Origin: Alkanophaga liquidiphilum
GTDB lineage: Archaea; Halobacteriota; Syntropharchaeia; Alkanophagales; B39-G2
Reading direction: 5' to 3'
Length of the DNA stretch: 41,449 nt
Assembly (NCBI GenBank): GCA_029259535.1
Contig: JAPHEF010000014.1
Span: 1-41,449, forward strand
Below are positions 1 through 6,769 of this stretch, in pieces. The first letter of the stretch is position 1. Each line of letters opens with the position of its first letter. The notes beneath the pieces are model-generated. The model ran no database searches. It worked only from the letters and a program-made list of their open reading frames with translations, and was not told where the DNA came from. A program made the position numbers and the translations under genes.

Positions 1-51
1 ACTTCATGACAGCGTTAAGCCTAAAATCTTGACGATGTTCTTCAAAAACTG

Positions 52-298
52 TCACTTTGAGGGGTCGTAAGAAATTCGCAGCCCGAAGAGGGAAAATGAG
101 TAAACGACAGCATGCCCGACGAGGACTCCCATTAACACCCAAGAGCAACAGGAGCGCGGCTGTCGTCGGGTGTTTCGCCGTCAGGACGACAACGCTCGGC
201 ACTGCGAACGCAACGCCCGCCAACGCATCAATCAGCAGAAACGCGCTCAGGTAAAGAGCACCAAACCGCACCGGCTTTAAAGGCTCGAAGATGTCCAA
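52..298 (-). pseudogene. Possible frameshifted small membrane protein (remnant)
   Basis: Read on the minus strand from a TTG at 298, the frame gives a hydrophobic stretch rich in Leu, Ala and Val (LLIDALAGVAFAVPSVVVL). Near position 140 the sensible reading moves to another frame, continuing as VLMGVLVGHAVVYSFSLFGL and ending at a stop at 52-54. Together the pieces resemble the end of a protein with two or three membrane helices. No ribosome binding site precedes the TTG and I do not recognise the family. It could be a decayed gene, a sequencing indel in a small real gene, or chance. Confidence is low. Confidence 0.25.
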
Positions 299-466
299 CG
301 ACGTTCACGTAGGAGGCTTGAACCGTCGTCGTGTGGAGCGCGAAAATTTTTAAAATGACAGTAAAGCAAGGGTCACTGCGATAGAAGAATGATGTTTTCG
401 TTGTTCGTAGCGGTGATGCTCGATGCAATGAATGCGCCGAAATGAGGAGGAAGAAAAAAGTTCTTG

Positions 467-628
467 CTAAATTTCTTTGACGCTCAGCCCTTCAACTCTC
501 TTTTTAAACCGCTCCACATCATTAGCCGCTGCGGGATTCTTCTTCAGCATCTTCACATTTGATAATACAATTACTTCATAAGATTCAACAATTCTGTTAT
601 CTTTAAACAATCGTAACGTTATTAGCAT
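467..628 (-). CDS. Small conserved-looking hypothetical protein, 53 aa
   Basis: This short minus-strand gene starts with ATG at 628 and stops with TAG at 467-469. It is supported by a good Shine-Dalgarno sequence (GAGAGGTC, four bases before the ATG) and a TATA-like box about 60 bases upstream. The product is basic and soluble-looking. It begins MLITLRLFKDNRIV and ends FKKRVEGLSVKEI, and looks like a short beta hairpin followed by a charged helix. No cysteine motif, signal peptide or membrane segment is visible. I do not recognise the family. The gene stands alone, divergent from the maturation protease at 953. Reality of the gene is moderately likely; function is unknown. Confidence 0.5.
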   Translation of the reverse strand: MLITLRLFKDNRIVESYEVIVLSNVKMLKKNPAAANDVERFKKRVEGLSVKEI

Positions 629-687
629 TGCTGACCTCTCTTAGTCTTGATTCTAAGTCCCACAAACTTCCACATACGCTTCTCACT

Positions 688-697
688 CTATATAACC
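688..697 (-). promoter_or_regulatory. TATA box for the 53-aa gene
   Basis: On the minus strand the sequence reads GGTTATATAG, a good archaeal TATA box. It would place a transcription start near 665 and give a leader of about 37 bases that includes the GAGAGGTC ribosome binding site. The rest of 629-952 holds no supported gene. It has a short inverted repeat (CTTAG ... CTAAG, around 640-657) and a T-rich stretch before the next gene. Confidence 0.4.
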
Positions 698-952
698 GTC
701 TCACTCCTCAAAGTTTTCCTCTTTTGCTGCTTCTACTCTTTTTTCAAATTTGCTGAGCTTGCAGCCGTATTTGCTCTCAAGCAATTCATTCTCGCTTTTA
801 CTGCGGCTACCTGAGAAATTATCTTTAACCACTTATATCCACAATTTCACCCTTGAGACCCTATTTACCGTTATACCCGTGTTAGACTTAAATTTAAGGA
901 CGGGTTGGGCAAAAACATTGTTTTTATCTTTAGCTGAGACGCATTTCCAAAC

Positions 953-1507
953 ATGAAAATCCTGATACTCGGCATAGGCAACCCGATACTGCGGGACGAT
1001 GGCATCGGCGTTCACGCTGCCAACGCATTCAAAGAGGCTTTAAAGCAGCTGAACGATGCTGATTTTGCGGAAAACGTAATAATAGAAGTGGGAGAGGCAA
1101 GTACCGGCGGCTTTAACGTCCTTGAGATGCTTTTGGGCTACGAGAAGGTCATAATAATTGACGGAATAGTCGCAGGCGGCAAGGCAGGCGAGGTTTACCG
1201 ACTTGAGCTTAAGGATTTCTCGAAGGCTTTGCACTTCACGTCGCCGCACGACACAAACATTATCACCGCCTTGGAGTTCGGCTACAAGTGCGTGCCGCAG
1301 GAGATGCCACGAGACATCGTGATTATTGGCGTTGAGGTCGAGTGCGTTGACGAATTCGGTACGGAAATGACACCAAGCGTCAAGAACGCCATCCCTAAAG
1401 TCGTAGACATGATTTTTGAGGAATTACAAGGTGTTTTCAAAGCAAAACCTAACGTGACAGAGGCAGGCGAGCGGCAGGAGCAAGAACGCATAAGCAAAAC
1501 GGCGTAG
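953..1507 (+). CDS. Hydrogenase maturation protease family (HycI/HyaD/FrhD-like)
   Basis: The 184-aa product belongs to the nickel-dependent endopeptidases that trim the C-terminus of the large subunit of [NiFe] hydrogenases after metal insertion. The N-terminal GIGNPILRDDGIG motif (residues 7-19) carries the first metal-binding acidic residue (D16, Glu in E. coli HybD). D70 in IIIDGI and H99 in SPHD sit where the other two ligands are expected. Length is slightly above the usual 150-170 aa because of a charged tail. No ribosome binding site is visible. A T-rich TATA-like tract about 25 bases upstream suggests a leaderless transcript. No hydrogenase genes lie in the window, so the substrate (F420-reducing, Mvh or other) cannot be named. 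Confidence 0.85.
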   Translation: MKILILGIGNPILRDDGIGVHAANAFKEALKQLNDADFAENVIIEVGEASTGGFNVLEMLLGYEKVIIIDGIVAGGKAGEVYRLELKDFSKALHFTSPHDTNIITALEFGYKCVPQEMPRDIVIIGVEVECVDEFGTEMTPSVKNAIPKVVDMIFEELQGVFKAKPNVTEAGERQEQERISKTA

Positions 1508-1687
1508 CTCCGAGCGCTGTGGGCTGCGTGCTCGGCGTGCGACTTTTCAAAATGCACCGTAAGCCCCTTGAAGGTTGGGGGTCGCTGCGGCGGGCGTCGT
1601 CGCAGTAGATAACAAGTCCTTAAAGCCGTAAGCCTACACGCCCGAAACGAGAAATTAAATTGAAGCCAATTTTAGAGAGGTGGTTAA

Positions 1688-2824
1688 ATGTTCGAGCTCA
1701 AGGAAGAGCACGTCATGCTGCGGGACATGGTGCGGGAGTTCGCCGAGCGTGAGCTGGCGCCGAGGCTTGCAGAGTTCGAGCGTGCGGGGCGGCTCCCTGA
1801 AGACGTCATCAGAAAAATAGCAGAGCTCAACCTCTTCGGGCTGGCGTTTCCGAAGGAGCTTGGCGGCGCCGACGCAGGACTCATGGGCTACGTGCTTGCG
1901 GCGGAGGAGCTTGCGAGGGTCTCAGTCGATGCCGCATTCATGTGCTCAGTGAGCATCGGCGCCACGTATCCGCTGTTGTTTGCCGGTAGCGAGGAGCAGA
2001 AGGAGAAGTACTTGAAGCCAATGGTGCGTGGCGAGAAGCTCGGAGCGTTCGCACTCACAGAGCCGAACGCCGGGAGCGACGCCGCTTCCATCGAGACCGT
2101 CGCCATAAAGGAAGGCGACGAATACGTGCTCAACGGGCGTAAGGTTTTCATTACGAATGCATCCATTGCCGACACTTACATCGTGTTCGCCTACACTGAT
2201 AAGAGCAAGGGGGCGAAGGGCATAAGTGCGTTCATTGTCGAGAGAGGCATGGAAGGTTTCTCCTTTGGGAAGATTGAAGACAAGCTTGGCATGCGGGCGT
2301 CAGTTGTCGGCGAACTCGTGTTTAATGAGTGCCGGGTGCCCGTTGAGAACCTCCTCGGCAACGAGGGCGAGGGCTTCAAGATTGCGATGGCGACGCTCGA
2401 CCGTGACCGCACCGGGCTGGCAGCAGTTGGCGTCGGACTTTCGCAGGCGTGTTTAGACGCCGCCAAGAAATACGCAAAAGAGCGCAAGCAGTTCGGGCAG
2501 CCGCTCGCCCGCTTCCAGCATATACAGTTCACAATCGCCGACATGGCAGTTGAAACCGAGGCGGCCCGCCTCCTCACGTATAAAGCGGCGAGCCTCGCCG
2601 ACGCCGGAAAACGCTTCTCCAAAGAAGCGGCTATGGCAAAGCTCTATGCCAGCGAGGTCGCAATGCGCTCTGCAATCAACGCCGTCCAAATCCACGGCGC
2701 TTACGGCTGCACTAGGGATTACCCGGTGGAAAGATACTTCAGAGACGCCAAAGTGCTAAGCATCGCCGTCGGCACTTCAGAGATGCAACGCCTAGTCATC
2801 TCCAGAGAGGAGTTCCGCTCCTGA
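1688..2824 (+). CDS. Acyl-CoA dehydrogenase family protein with substituted catalytic glutamate
   Basis: The 378-aa protein has the normal length and layout of the FAD-dependent acyl-CoA dehydrogenases: alpha-helical N-domain, beta-domain and C-terminal helical domain. It carries the first family signature (ALTEPNAGSDA, residues 122-132), the QFGQPLARFQ segment and a C-terminal PVERYFRDAK / GTSEMQRLVISR block. In short- and medium-chain enzymes the catalytic base is the Glu of the 'YEGTSE' motif; here that position is Val361 (SIAVGTSE). An Asp (D240, in LDRDRTGL) lies where isovaleryl- and long-chain enzymes carry their alternative Glu. So the base may be relocated, or the protein may not be a standard alpha,beta-dehydrogenase. 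The start is set by GAGAGGTGG seven bases upstream. A 180-bp gap with a G/C-rich hairpin (CCCC...GGGG near 1563) separates it from the upstream gene. No ETF genes are nearby. Confidence 0.9.
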   Translation: MFELKEEHVMLRDMVREFAERELAPRLAEFERAGRLPEDVIRKIAELNLFGLAFPKELGGADAGLMGYVLAAEELARVSVDAAFMCSVSIGATYPLLFAGSEEQKEKYLKPMVRGEKLGAFALTEPNAGSDAASIETVAIKEGDEYVLNGRKVFITNASIADTYIVFAYTDKSKGAKGISAFIVERGMEGFSFGKIEDKLGMRASVVGELVFNECRVPVENLLGNEGEGFKIAMATLDRDRTGLAAVGVGLSQACLDAAKKYAKERKQFGQPLARFQHIQFTIADMAVETEAARLLTYKAASLADAGKRFSKEAAMAKLYASEVAMRSAINAVQIHGAYGCTRDYPVERYFRDAKVLSIAVGTSEMQRLVISREEFRS

Positions 2825-2857
2825 TACTCTCGTCCGGGCCATAAGGTCTGCACCATG

Positions 2858-3299
2858 CTAAGCTATTTTATTTCTTACTTCACAATTTGCGTCATTACAC
2901 TTTTTCAGCCTGTGGTTTATGTTGCTAAATACGGAGATTTCCTGCTCAGCCTTTGCGTCGAAGCTCTTCAGCACGAGGACCATGTCGCCGAGCGTCGCCT
3001 CCTCCGGCACGTCCTCGCCCCGCTGCTTGAAAGTCGCGGATTTGCCTTTGAAGTCAGAATATTCCACGGAAACATCCTCGACGTGCTCACAAACGACTTC
3101 CTTCACAGCGGCGACCAGCGTCTCAAATCTCTTTTTCCCTCTCGCACACGATTTTCACGCCGCCATTGAGCAAATTTTCAACGTAACCCCCACCCAGAGA
3201 GTTGGCGACGTTCTTGACGAACGTGTGGAAGCTACATCCGTCGTCTCCTCGCACGACGATGCTCGCTCTTACTCACGTCCGCAAGTGTGGCTTTTGACA
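2858..3299 (-). pseudogene. Frameshifted gene of unknown function
   Basis: Three consecutive minus-strand segments in different frames read like one protein of about 145 aa. The first is an ATG at 3299 giving MSKATLADVSKS. The second reads SIVVRGDDGCSFHTFVKNV and then GGYVENLLNGGVKIVCERE. The third begins KRFETLVAAVKEVVCEHVED and ends at a TAG at 2858-2860. Each switch is a one-base frame change, one near 3255 and one near 3130. The segments share codon character with neighbouring genes and have protein-like composition, so decay or indel error is likelier than chance. I do not recognise the family. The 82-residue third segment could still be translated alone, but no ribosome binding site precedes it. 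Confidence 0.45.
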
Positions 3300-3410
3300 T
3301 AAACAAGTGGCAACAGGAAAGCTGCTCATCGGCGTGTCCGAAGTCAATGCGCGACGAAACTCGCAACGCAAAGCGGAAACTGTTTTTACGGCGGTGGTGC
3401 AATTTTCGAT

Positions 3411-4481
3411 ATGCGAGGCGTGGAGGTCATAAACAGGAAGCGCTACATCGAGGTGCGGAGCACGCTGCCGTTGGGCTTTGAGGTTCTGAGCTCGGCGCCC
3501 TTTAACGGCGGCTTGCGGCGTGCGAAGGCCATTCTTAACGTGCATGTGCCGCATGATTTCAATGAGGATTCTGAGGCATTCTACCTGCGTTTTCTCATAG
3601 AGGAGGGCTTCGAGCCCGCGGAGGTCGTCGGGCTGCTGACTGCCGCTTCCATGGGGAATGCTGAGGTTGTAGCTCAGAACAAAGTTTTAGTTGTGGCGAC
3701 GGCGGGCTGCACGATTAACGTCATCGTCGTCGTCGCAGAAAAAATGACAGCGTCGGCGATGACAAACGCAATAATCGTAGCGACGGAGGCGAAGGCTGCG
3801 GCGCTGAGAGATCTCGACGTCCGCTACAAGGAGCTAAGCAAGGACGGAAGCGTAATCACCGGCACGCCGACGGATGCTGTCGTCATCGCATGCCTTAACA
3901 GCGACGGTGGCACGCCGCACAAGTATGCAGGCGTCCTCACGGAAATAGGCAGCGAAATTTACGAGTGCGTGCGAGAAGCTGTTGAAAAAGCTTTTGTTAA
4001 AGAAAGGAATGCTCCTAAGGAGCGTTCCCTTTTAAAAAGGCTTGAAGAATTGGGAATCTCATTTGACGCAATTTTGGATGCGGCGCTGGAGCTTTACGTT
4101 GGTGAGCTTCCGAAAGAGCTTGTCAGGGCTGAGCTGGAGGAGTTGATGAAAAAGGAATGTGAGGACGTAAACGTTGCTTTACTCATTTCTTCGGCGTTCT
4201 TCCTTGAGGAAGAGGCGAGGAAGCGGCGGGGTTTGAGGGACGACCCGGTCAATTTACTTGCCGACGAGCTTATAGGAATCGACATCGCCGAATACATAGG
4301 TGGGAAGAAGGCGCTGTTCAATTTTGTTTATTACGACACAAGGAAGCCCGGAATTTTGAGAGAGCTACCGCCGTTTCTTGACGATGTGGTCGGCGGCTTC
4401 ATAGCGGGTTGTATGACGAAACTCTTTGAGCTTTTGGAACGTACTCCCAAGCGAGCTACAGGGGAGGGATGCGGGACTTAA
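3411..4481 (+). CDS. cbiZ: CbiZ-CobZ fusion: adenosylcobinamide amidohydrolase plus alpha-ribazole phosphatase-like domain
   Basis: The 356-aa protein appears to fuse two cobamide-salvage enzymes. Residues 1 to about 195 look like CbiZ, which cleaves the aminopropanol side chain of adenosylcobinamide so archaea can reuse scavenged corrinoids. Visible CbiZ-like segments are LLTAASMGNAE, VATAGCTIN and GTPTDAVVIACLN. From about residue 205 to the end the sequence matches the CobZ / phosphatidylglycerophosphatase A-like family (EYIGGKKALFNF and GILRELPPFLDDVVGGFIAG). CobZ is the archaeal replacement for alpha-ribazole-5-phosphate phosphatase. The 3' end overlaps cobS by 13 bases, which supports shared regulation and the pathway assignment. 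No strong ribosome binding site is seen before the ATG. The C-terminal assignment is less certain than the N-terminal one, since PgpA-like enzymes also act on lipids. Confidence 0.82.
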   Translation: MRGVEVINRKRYIEVRSTLPLGFEVLSSAPFNGGLRRAKAILNVHVPHDFNEDSEAFYLRFLIEEGFEPAEVVGLLTAASMGNAEVVAQNKVLVVATAGCTINVIVVVAEKMTASAMTNAIIVATEAKAAALRDLDVRYKELSKDGSVITGTPTDAVVIACLNSDGGTPHKYAGVLTEIGSEIYECVREAVEKAFVKERNAPKERSLLKRLEELGISFDAILDAALELYVGELPKELVRAELEELMKKECEDVNVALLISSAFFLEEEARKRRGLRDDPVNLLADELIGIDIAEYIGGKKALFNFVYYDTRKPGILRELPPFLDDVVGGFIAGCMTKLFELLERTPKRATGEGCGT

Positions 4482-5242
4482 TAGCGTTTTCGACGAGGTT
4501 GCCGGTGCGCGGCGGCGACGTCGTGCGGGCAGCGGAGCAGAATTTTTTATACCCTGTGCTTGCGGTCCTGATAAGCGTGCTCGTCGCCGCAGTTAGCTTT
4601 CCGTTGTTCCTACTACGTCCTGAAATTGCGTCGCTCTTGACGTTGCTCTTTCTGTATGCGACTACAGGCTTGATGCATCTCGATGGGCTTGCAGACTTCT
4701 TCGATGGGCTTCTTGCAGGCGGCAGCGTCGAGCGAAAGGTGAGGGCAATGAAGGACGAGAGCGTGGGCGCCGCCGGCGTTTTCGCTGTTTTCGTCGTGCT
4801 GCTTGCGGAGTTCGTTGCGTTTTCAAGCTTAGGAGCGTCGATCAGCAACGCTACAAATCGCACGGCGGCGTTTTTCAGCTTTTTCGCAGCCTTGCTCGTT
4901 GCTGAAGCGTCGGCAAAGCTTGGCATGACCACTTGCATCTTTGCCGGTAGGTTCGTTAAAAAAGCAGCGCCGCCAGCCGTTGCTCCGGGCTTGGGCGCCC
5001 TTTTCGTGGCTAAGCTCACGCCGCAGAAATATGCAGGCTCCGTCACCGTCTCTGCGGCAATCGCCACCTCTTTACTCCCGCTATGCGGCGGCAAAGCCTT
5101 TTTAATACTGCTTGGCGCCCCTGTAGCGATTCTCGTCGCAAGAGCCGCAGCCAAGAACTTTGGCGGCGTCAGTGGCGACGTCATGGGCGCTACGAACGAA
5201 ATTGCGAGGGCTTGCACCCTCATGGCGTGGCTTTTTGCATAA
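4469..5242 (+). CDS. cobS: Adenosylcobinamide-GDP ribazoletransferase (cobalamin synthase)
   Basis: CobS is the integral-membrane enzyme that joins adenosylcobinamide-GDP to alpha-ribazole (or its phosphate) to complete the cobamide. The 257-aa product has the expected length, about six hydrophobic helices, and the family motif HLDGLADFFDG (residues 70-80) followed by ERKVRAMKDESVGAAG. These hold the acidic residues used for metal-nucleotide binding. Start choice is firm: GGGGAGGG directly precedes the ATG. The start lies inside the end of the CbiZ-CobZ gene, so translation is probably coupled. With that fusion it covers amide cleavage, dephosphorylation and final assembly. The nucleotidyltransferase CobY and amidating CbiB are not in this window. 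Confidence 0.93.
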   Translation: MRDLIAFSTRLPVRGGDVVRAAEQNFLYPVLAVLISVLVAAVSFPLFLLRPEIASLLTLLFLYATTGLMHLDGLADFFDGLLAGGSVERKVRAMKDESVGAAGVFAVFVVLLAEFVAFSSLGASISNATNRTAAFFSFFAALLVAEASAKLGMTTCIFAGRFVKKAAPPAVAPGLGALFVAKLTPQKYAGSVTVSAAIATSLLPLCGGKAFLILLGAPVAILVARAAAKNFGGVSGDVMGATNEIARACTLMAWLFA

Positions 5243-5328
5243 TCCATTTCTTTTAAAAGTAATTGCTACTAATTCCATATCTTAAAACGAACAAGAAGCA
5301 TCCGCCGAGCCGTAACCGTATGCGACAC

Positions 5329-5769
5329 TTACAAGCGAAAGAGCCGCTTCTTCTTTTCGAGTTTGACGCTCAGAATGCCGTTTCGAAAGGTCGCCTTTGC
5401 GTTTCTGACGTTTATTGGTTTTCTGAAGTTTATTTCTTTGCAGAACTTCCTGTCGCCTGTCGTCATTATCTCAAGGGTCTTCTCTGTGGCGTTCAGCCTT
5501 ATTTCGTCCTTTTCGACGCCAGGAAGCTCAACAACAACCTCGTAGCAGTCCTCGTGTTCAATGACGTCTAAGAGGGGCTCATGCCCCTCGTATTCGAATT
5601 TTTCCTCTCCGTCAAGCTCCTCGTCAAAAACATCAAAAAAGCCATCGGCTTCCAGACGCTTTAACATCTCTCCAAACGCCTCTTCAAAATCAGAAAGCAA
5701 TGGCTCAAGCTCTTCCATGTATTTATCTATTATATCAAAGACAGACGGTTTCTTCTTCCTCCTCCACAT
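5329..5769 (-). CDS. Small heat-shock protein, Hsp20/alpha-crystallin family
   Basis: The 146-aa protein has an acidic N-terminal helix-rich region (residues 1-60) and a C-terminal alpha-crystallin domain. LLDVIEHEDCYEVVVELPGV, EIRLNATEKTLEI and ATFRNGILSVKLEK are the family's beta strands, the last containing the usual 'A-x-x-x-n-G-v-L' signature. Such proteins bind unfolding polypeptides as ATP-independent chaperones in the cytoplasm. There is no IxI motif at the end, which reads KKKRLFRL. The gene is transcribed alone, divergent from csl4. A TATA-like CATAAATTATG lies about 25 bases before the ATG, consistent with a short leader. Confidence 0.88.
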   Translation of the reverse strand: MWRRKKKPSVFDIIDKYMEELEPLLSDFEEAFGEMLKRLEADGFFDVFDEELDGEEKFEYEGHEPLLDVIEHEDCYEVVVELPGVEKDEIRLNATEKTLEIMTTGDRKFCKEINFRKPINVRNAKATFRNGILSVKLEKKKRLFRL

Positions 5770-5834
5770 GCGCAGCCCTCAACATAATTTATGACCAGCT
5801 ATTATTAAACCCTTTGAAGTAACTAAGAAATGAC

Positions 5835-6392
5835 ATGGAGACAAAGAACCTTGTGGTTCCGGGAGATTTTTTGGGGACATCTGAGGAGTTCATAGTAGGG
5901 GATGGCGTTTACGACGAGCGTGGCAAAATATATGCGGCGGTAGTCGGCGAGGTCAAGATAGAAGATAAGCGCATAAGCGTAGTGCCGAGGGTGGGGACGC
6001 CACCGCTGCCGAGGGCCGGCGACATAGTCATCGGGCGTGTCGAGGACGTAAAAGAGAACGTGGTCGTCGTGAGCATCGCTTGCATACAGGGGTGTGAAAA
6101 CCGGAGCGTCGCAACCTCCGAACGTGGAATCATCCACATCTCCAACATAAAAAACAGTTACGTCACGAATTTGCAGCAGGAATTCGCACACGAGGACATC
6201 GTGAGGGCGAAGGTGATAGACGCAAAGGCATTGCGGCTGAGCACCGAGCAGAGAAATCTAGGCGTGATAAAAGCGATTTGCGGGAGGTGCAAAAGCAGCC
6301 TCGTAAGGCGGGGCAACGTGCTTTTCTGCGAGACATGCAGGAAGGTTGAGATGAGAAAAATTGCCGACGATTATGGGAAAGTAGTTATATAG
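5835..6392 (+). CDS. csl4: Exosome RNA-binding subunit Csl4
   Basis: This 185-aa protein is the archaeal exosome cap subunit Csl4, which recruits RNA and DnaG to the Rrp41/Rrp42 degradation core. Visible parts are the N-terminal domain beginning VVPGDFLGTSEEF and an S1 domain (about residues 60-140, starting GDIVIGRVEDV and containing RGIIHISNI). A zinc ribbon with C149, C152, C165 and C168 follows (CGRCKSSL ... CETC). A TATA-like ATTATTAAAC tract lies 25-30 bases before the ATG. The rpoL gene starts 10 bases downstream, a common archaeal neighbourhood linking RNA synthesis and decay. Confidence 0.93.
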   Translation: METKNLVVPGDFLGTSEEFIVGDGVYDERGKIYAAVVGEVKIEDKRISVVPRVGTPPLPRAGDIVIGRVEDVKENVVVVSIACIQGCENRSVATSERGIIHISNIKNSYVTNLQQEFAHEDIVRAKVIDAKALRLSTEQRNLGVIKAICGRCKSSLVRRGNVLFCETCRKVEMRKIADDYGKVVI

Positions 6393-6402
6393 GGGTGCGA
6401 GG

Positions 6403-6696
6403 ATGAAAATATTAGAAAGGCGGGAACGGGAAATAAAGATAGAGTTCGAGGGAGAGGACCACACGATGATGGTGCCGCTGCGTTTGGTGCTTTTGGGTGA
6501 TGATGCTGTGGAGTTCGCCACTTACGACATTAAAATACCGAACATAAGCAACCCCGTCCTCTATCTAAGAACGAAGCCGGGCAGCGACCCACTCGTCGTG
6601 TTGGAGCGTGCCGCTGAGAATTTAATTTCGATGCTTGAGGGGTTTGAGAGGGGATTTGTGAGAGCGCTTAAAGCCAAAGTAGGGACCGAAGATTAG
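6403..6696 (+). CDS. rpoL: DNA-directed RNA polymerase subunit L (Rpo11)
   Basis: The 97-aa product is RpoL/Rpo11, the archaeal homologue of Rpb11 and half of the alpha-like assembly platform with RpoD. It shows the family features GEDHTMMVPLRLVLL near residues 17-31, then a beta region and a long C-terminal helix (LERAAENLISMLEGFERGF). The start is set by GGGGTGCGAGG immediately upstream. It follows csl4 by 10 bases, and a tRNA-Gly gene begins one base after its stop codon, so rpoL, the tRNA and the aRF1 gene may share one transcript. Confidence 0.93.
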   Translation: MKILERREREIKIEFEGEDHTMMVPLRLVLLGDDAVEFATYDIKIPNISNPVLYLRTKPGSDPLVVLERAAENLISMLEGFERGFVRALKAKVGTED

Positions 6697-6697
6697 T

Positions 6698-6768
6698 GCG
6701 GCAGTGGTCTAGCGGTAGGACACGGGCCCCCCAAGCCCGTAGCCCGGGTTCAAATCCCGGCTGCCGCA
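6698..6768 (+). tRNA. tRNA-Gly (anticodon CCC)
   Basis: A full cloverleaf can be drawn. The acceptor stem GCGGCAG pairs with CTGCCGC, followed by discriminator A. The D stem is GTCT/GGAC, the anticodon stem CGGGC/GCCCG has loop CCCCCAA, and the T arm is GCCCGGGTTCAAATCCCGG-like. The anticodon is CCC. Position 33 is C rather than the almost universal U. No CCA is encoded. The gene sits one base after the rpoL stop and one base before the aRF1 start codon, so its processing would cut that transcript. Confidence 0.93.
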
Positions 6769-6769
6769 T

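Noticed and set aside
1508..1687. Structured RNA or riboswitch before the acyl-CoA dehydrogenase
   Set aside because: A small CCCC/GGGG hairpin exists, but nothing matches a known RNA class.
4456..5247. 263-codon minus-strand frame opposite cobS
   Set aside because: It mirrors the cobS coding region, is Ala/Ser/Thr-rich and has no family resemblance.
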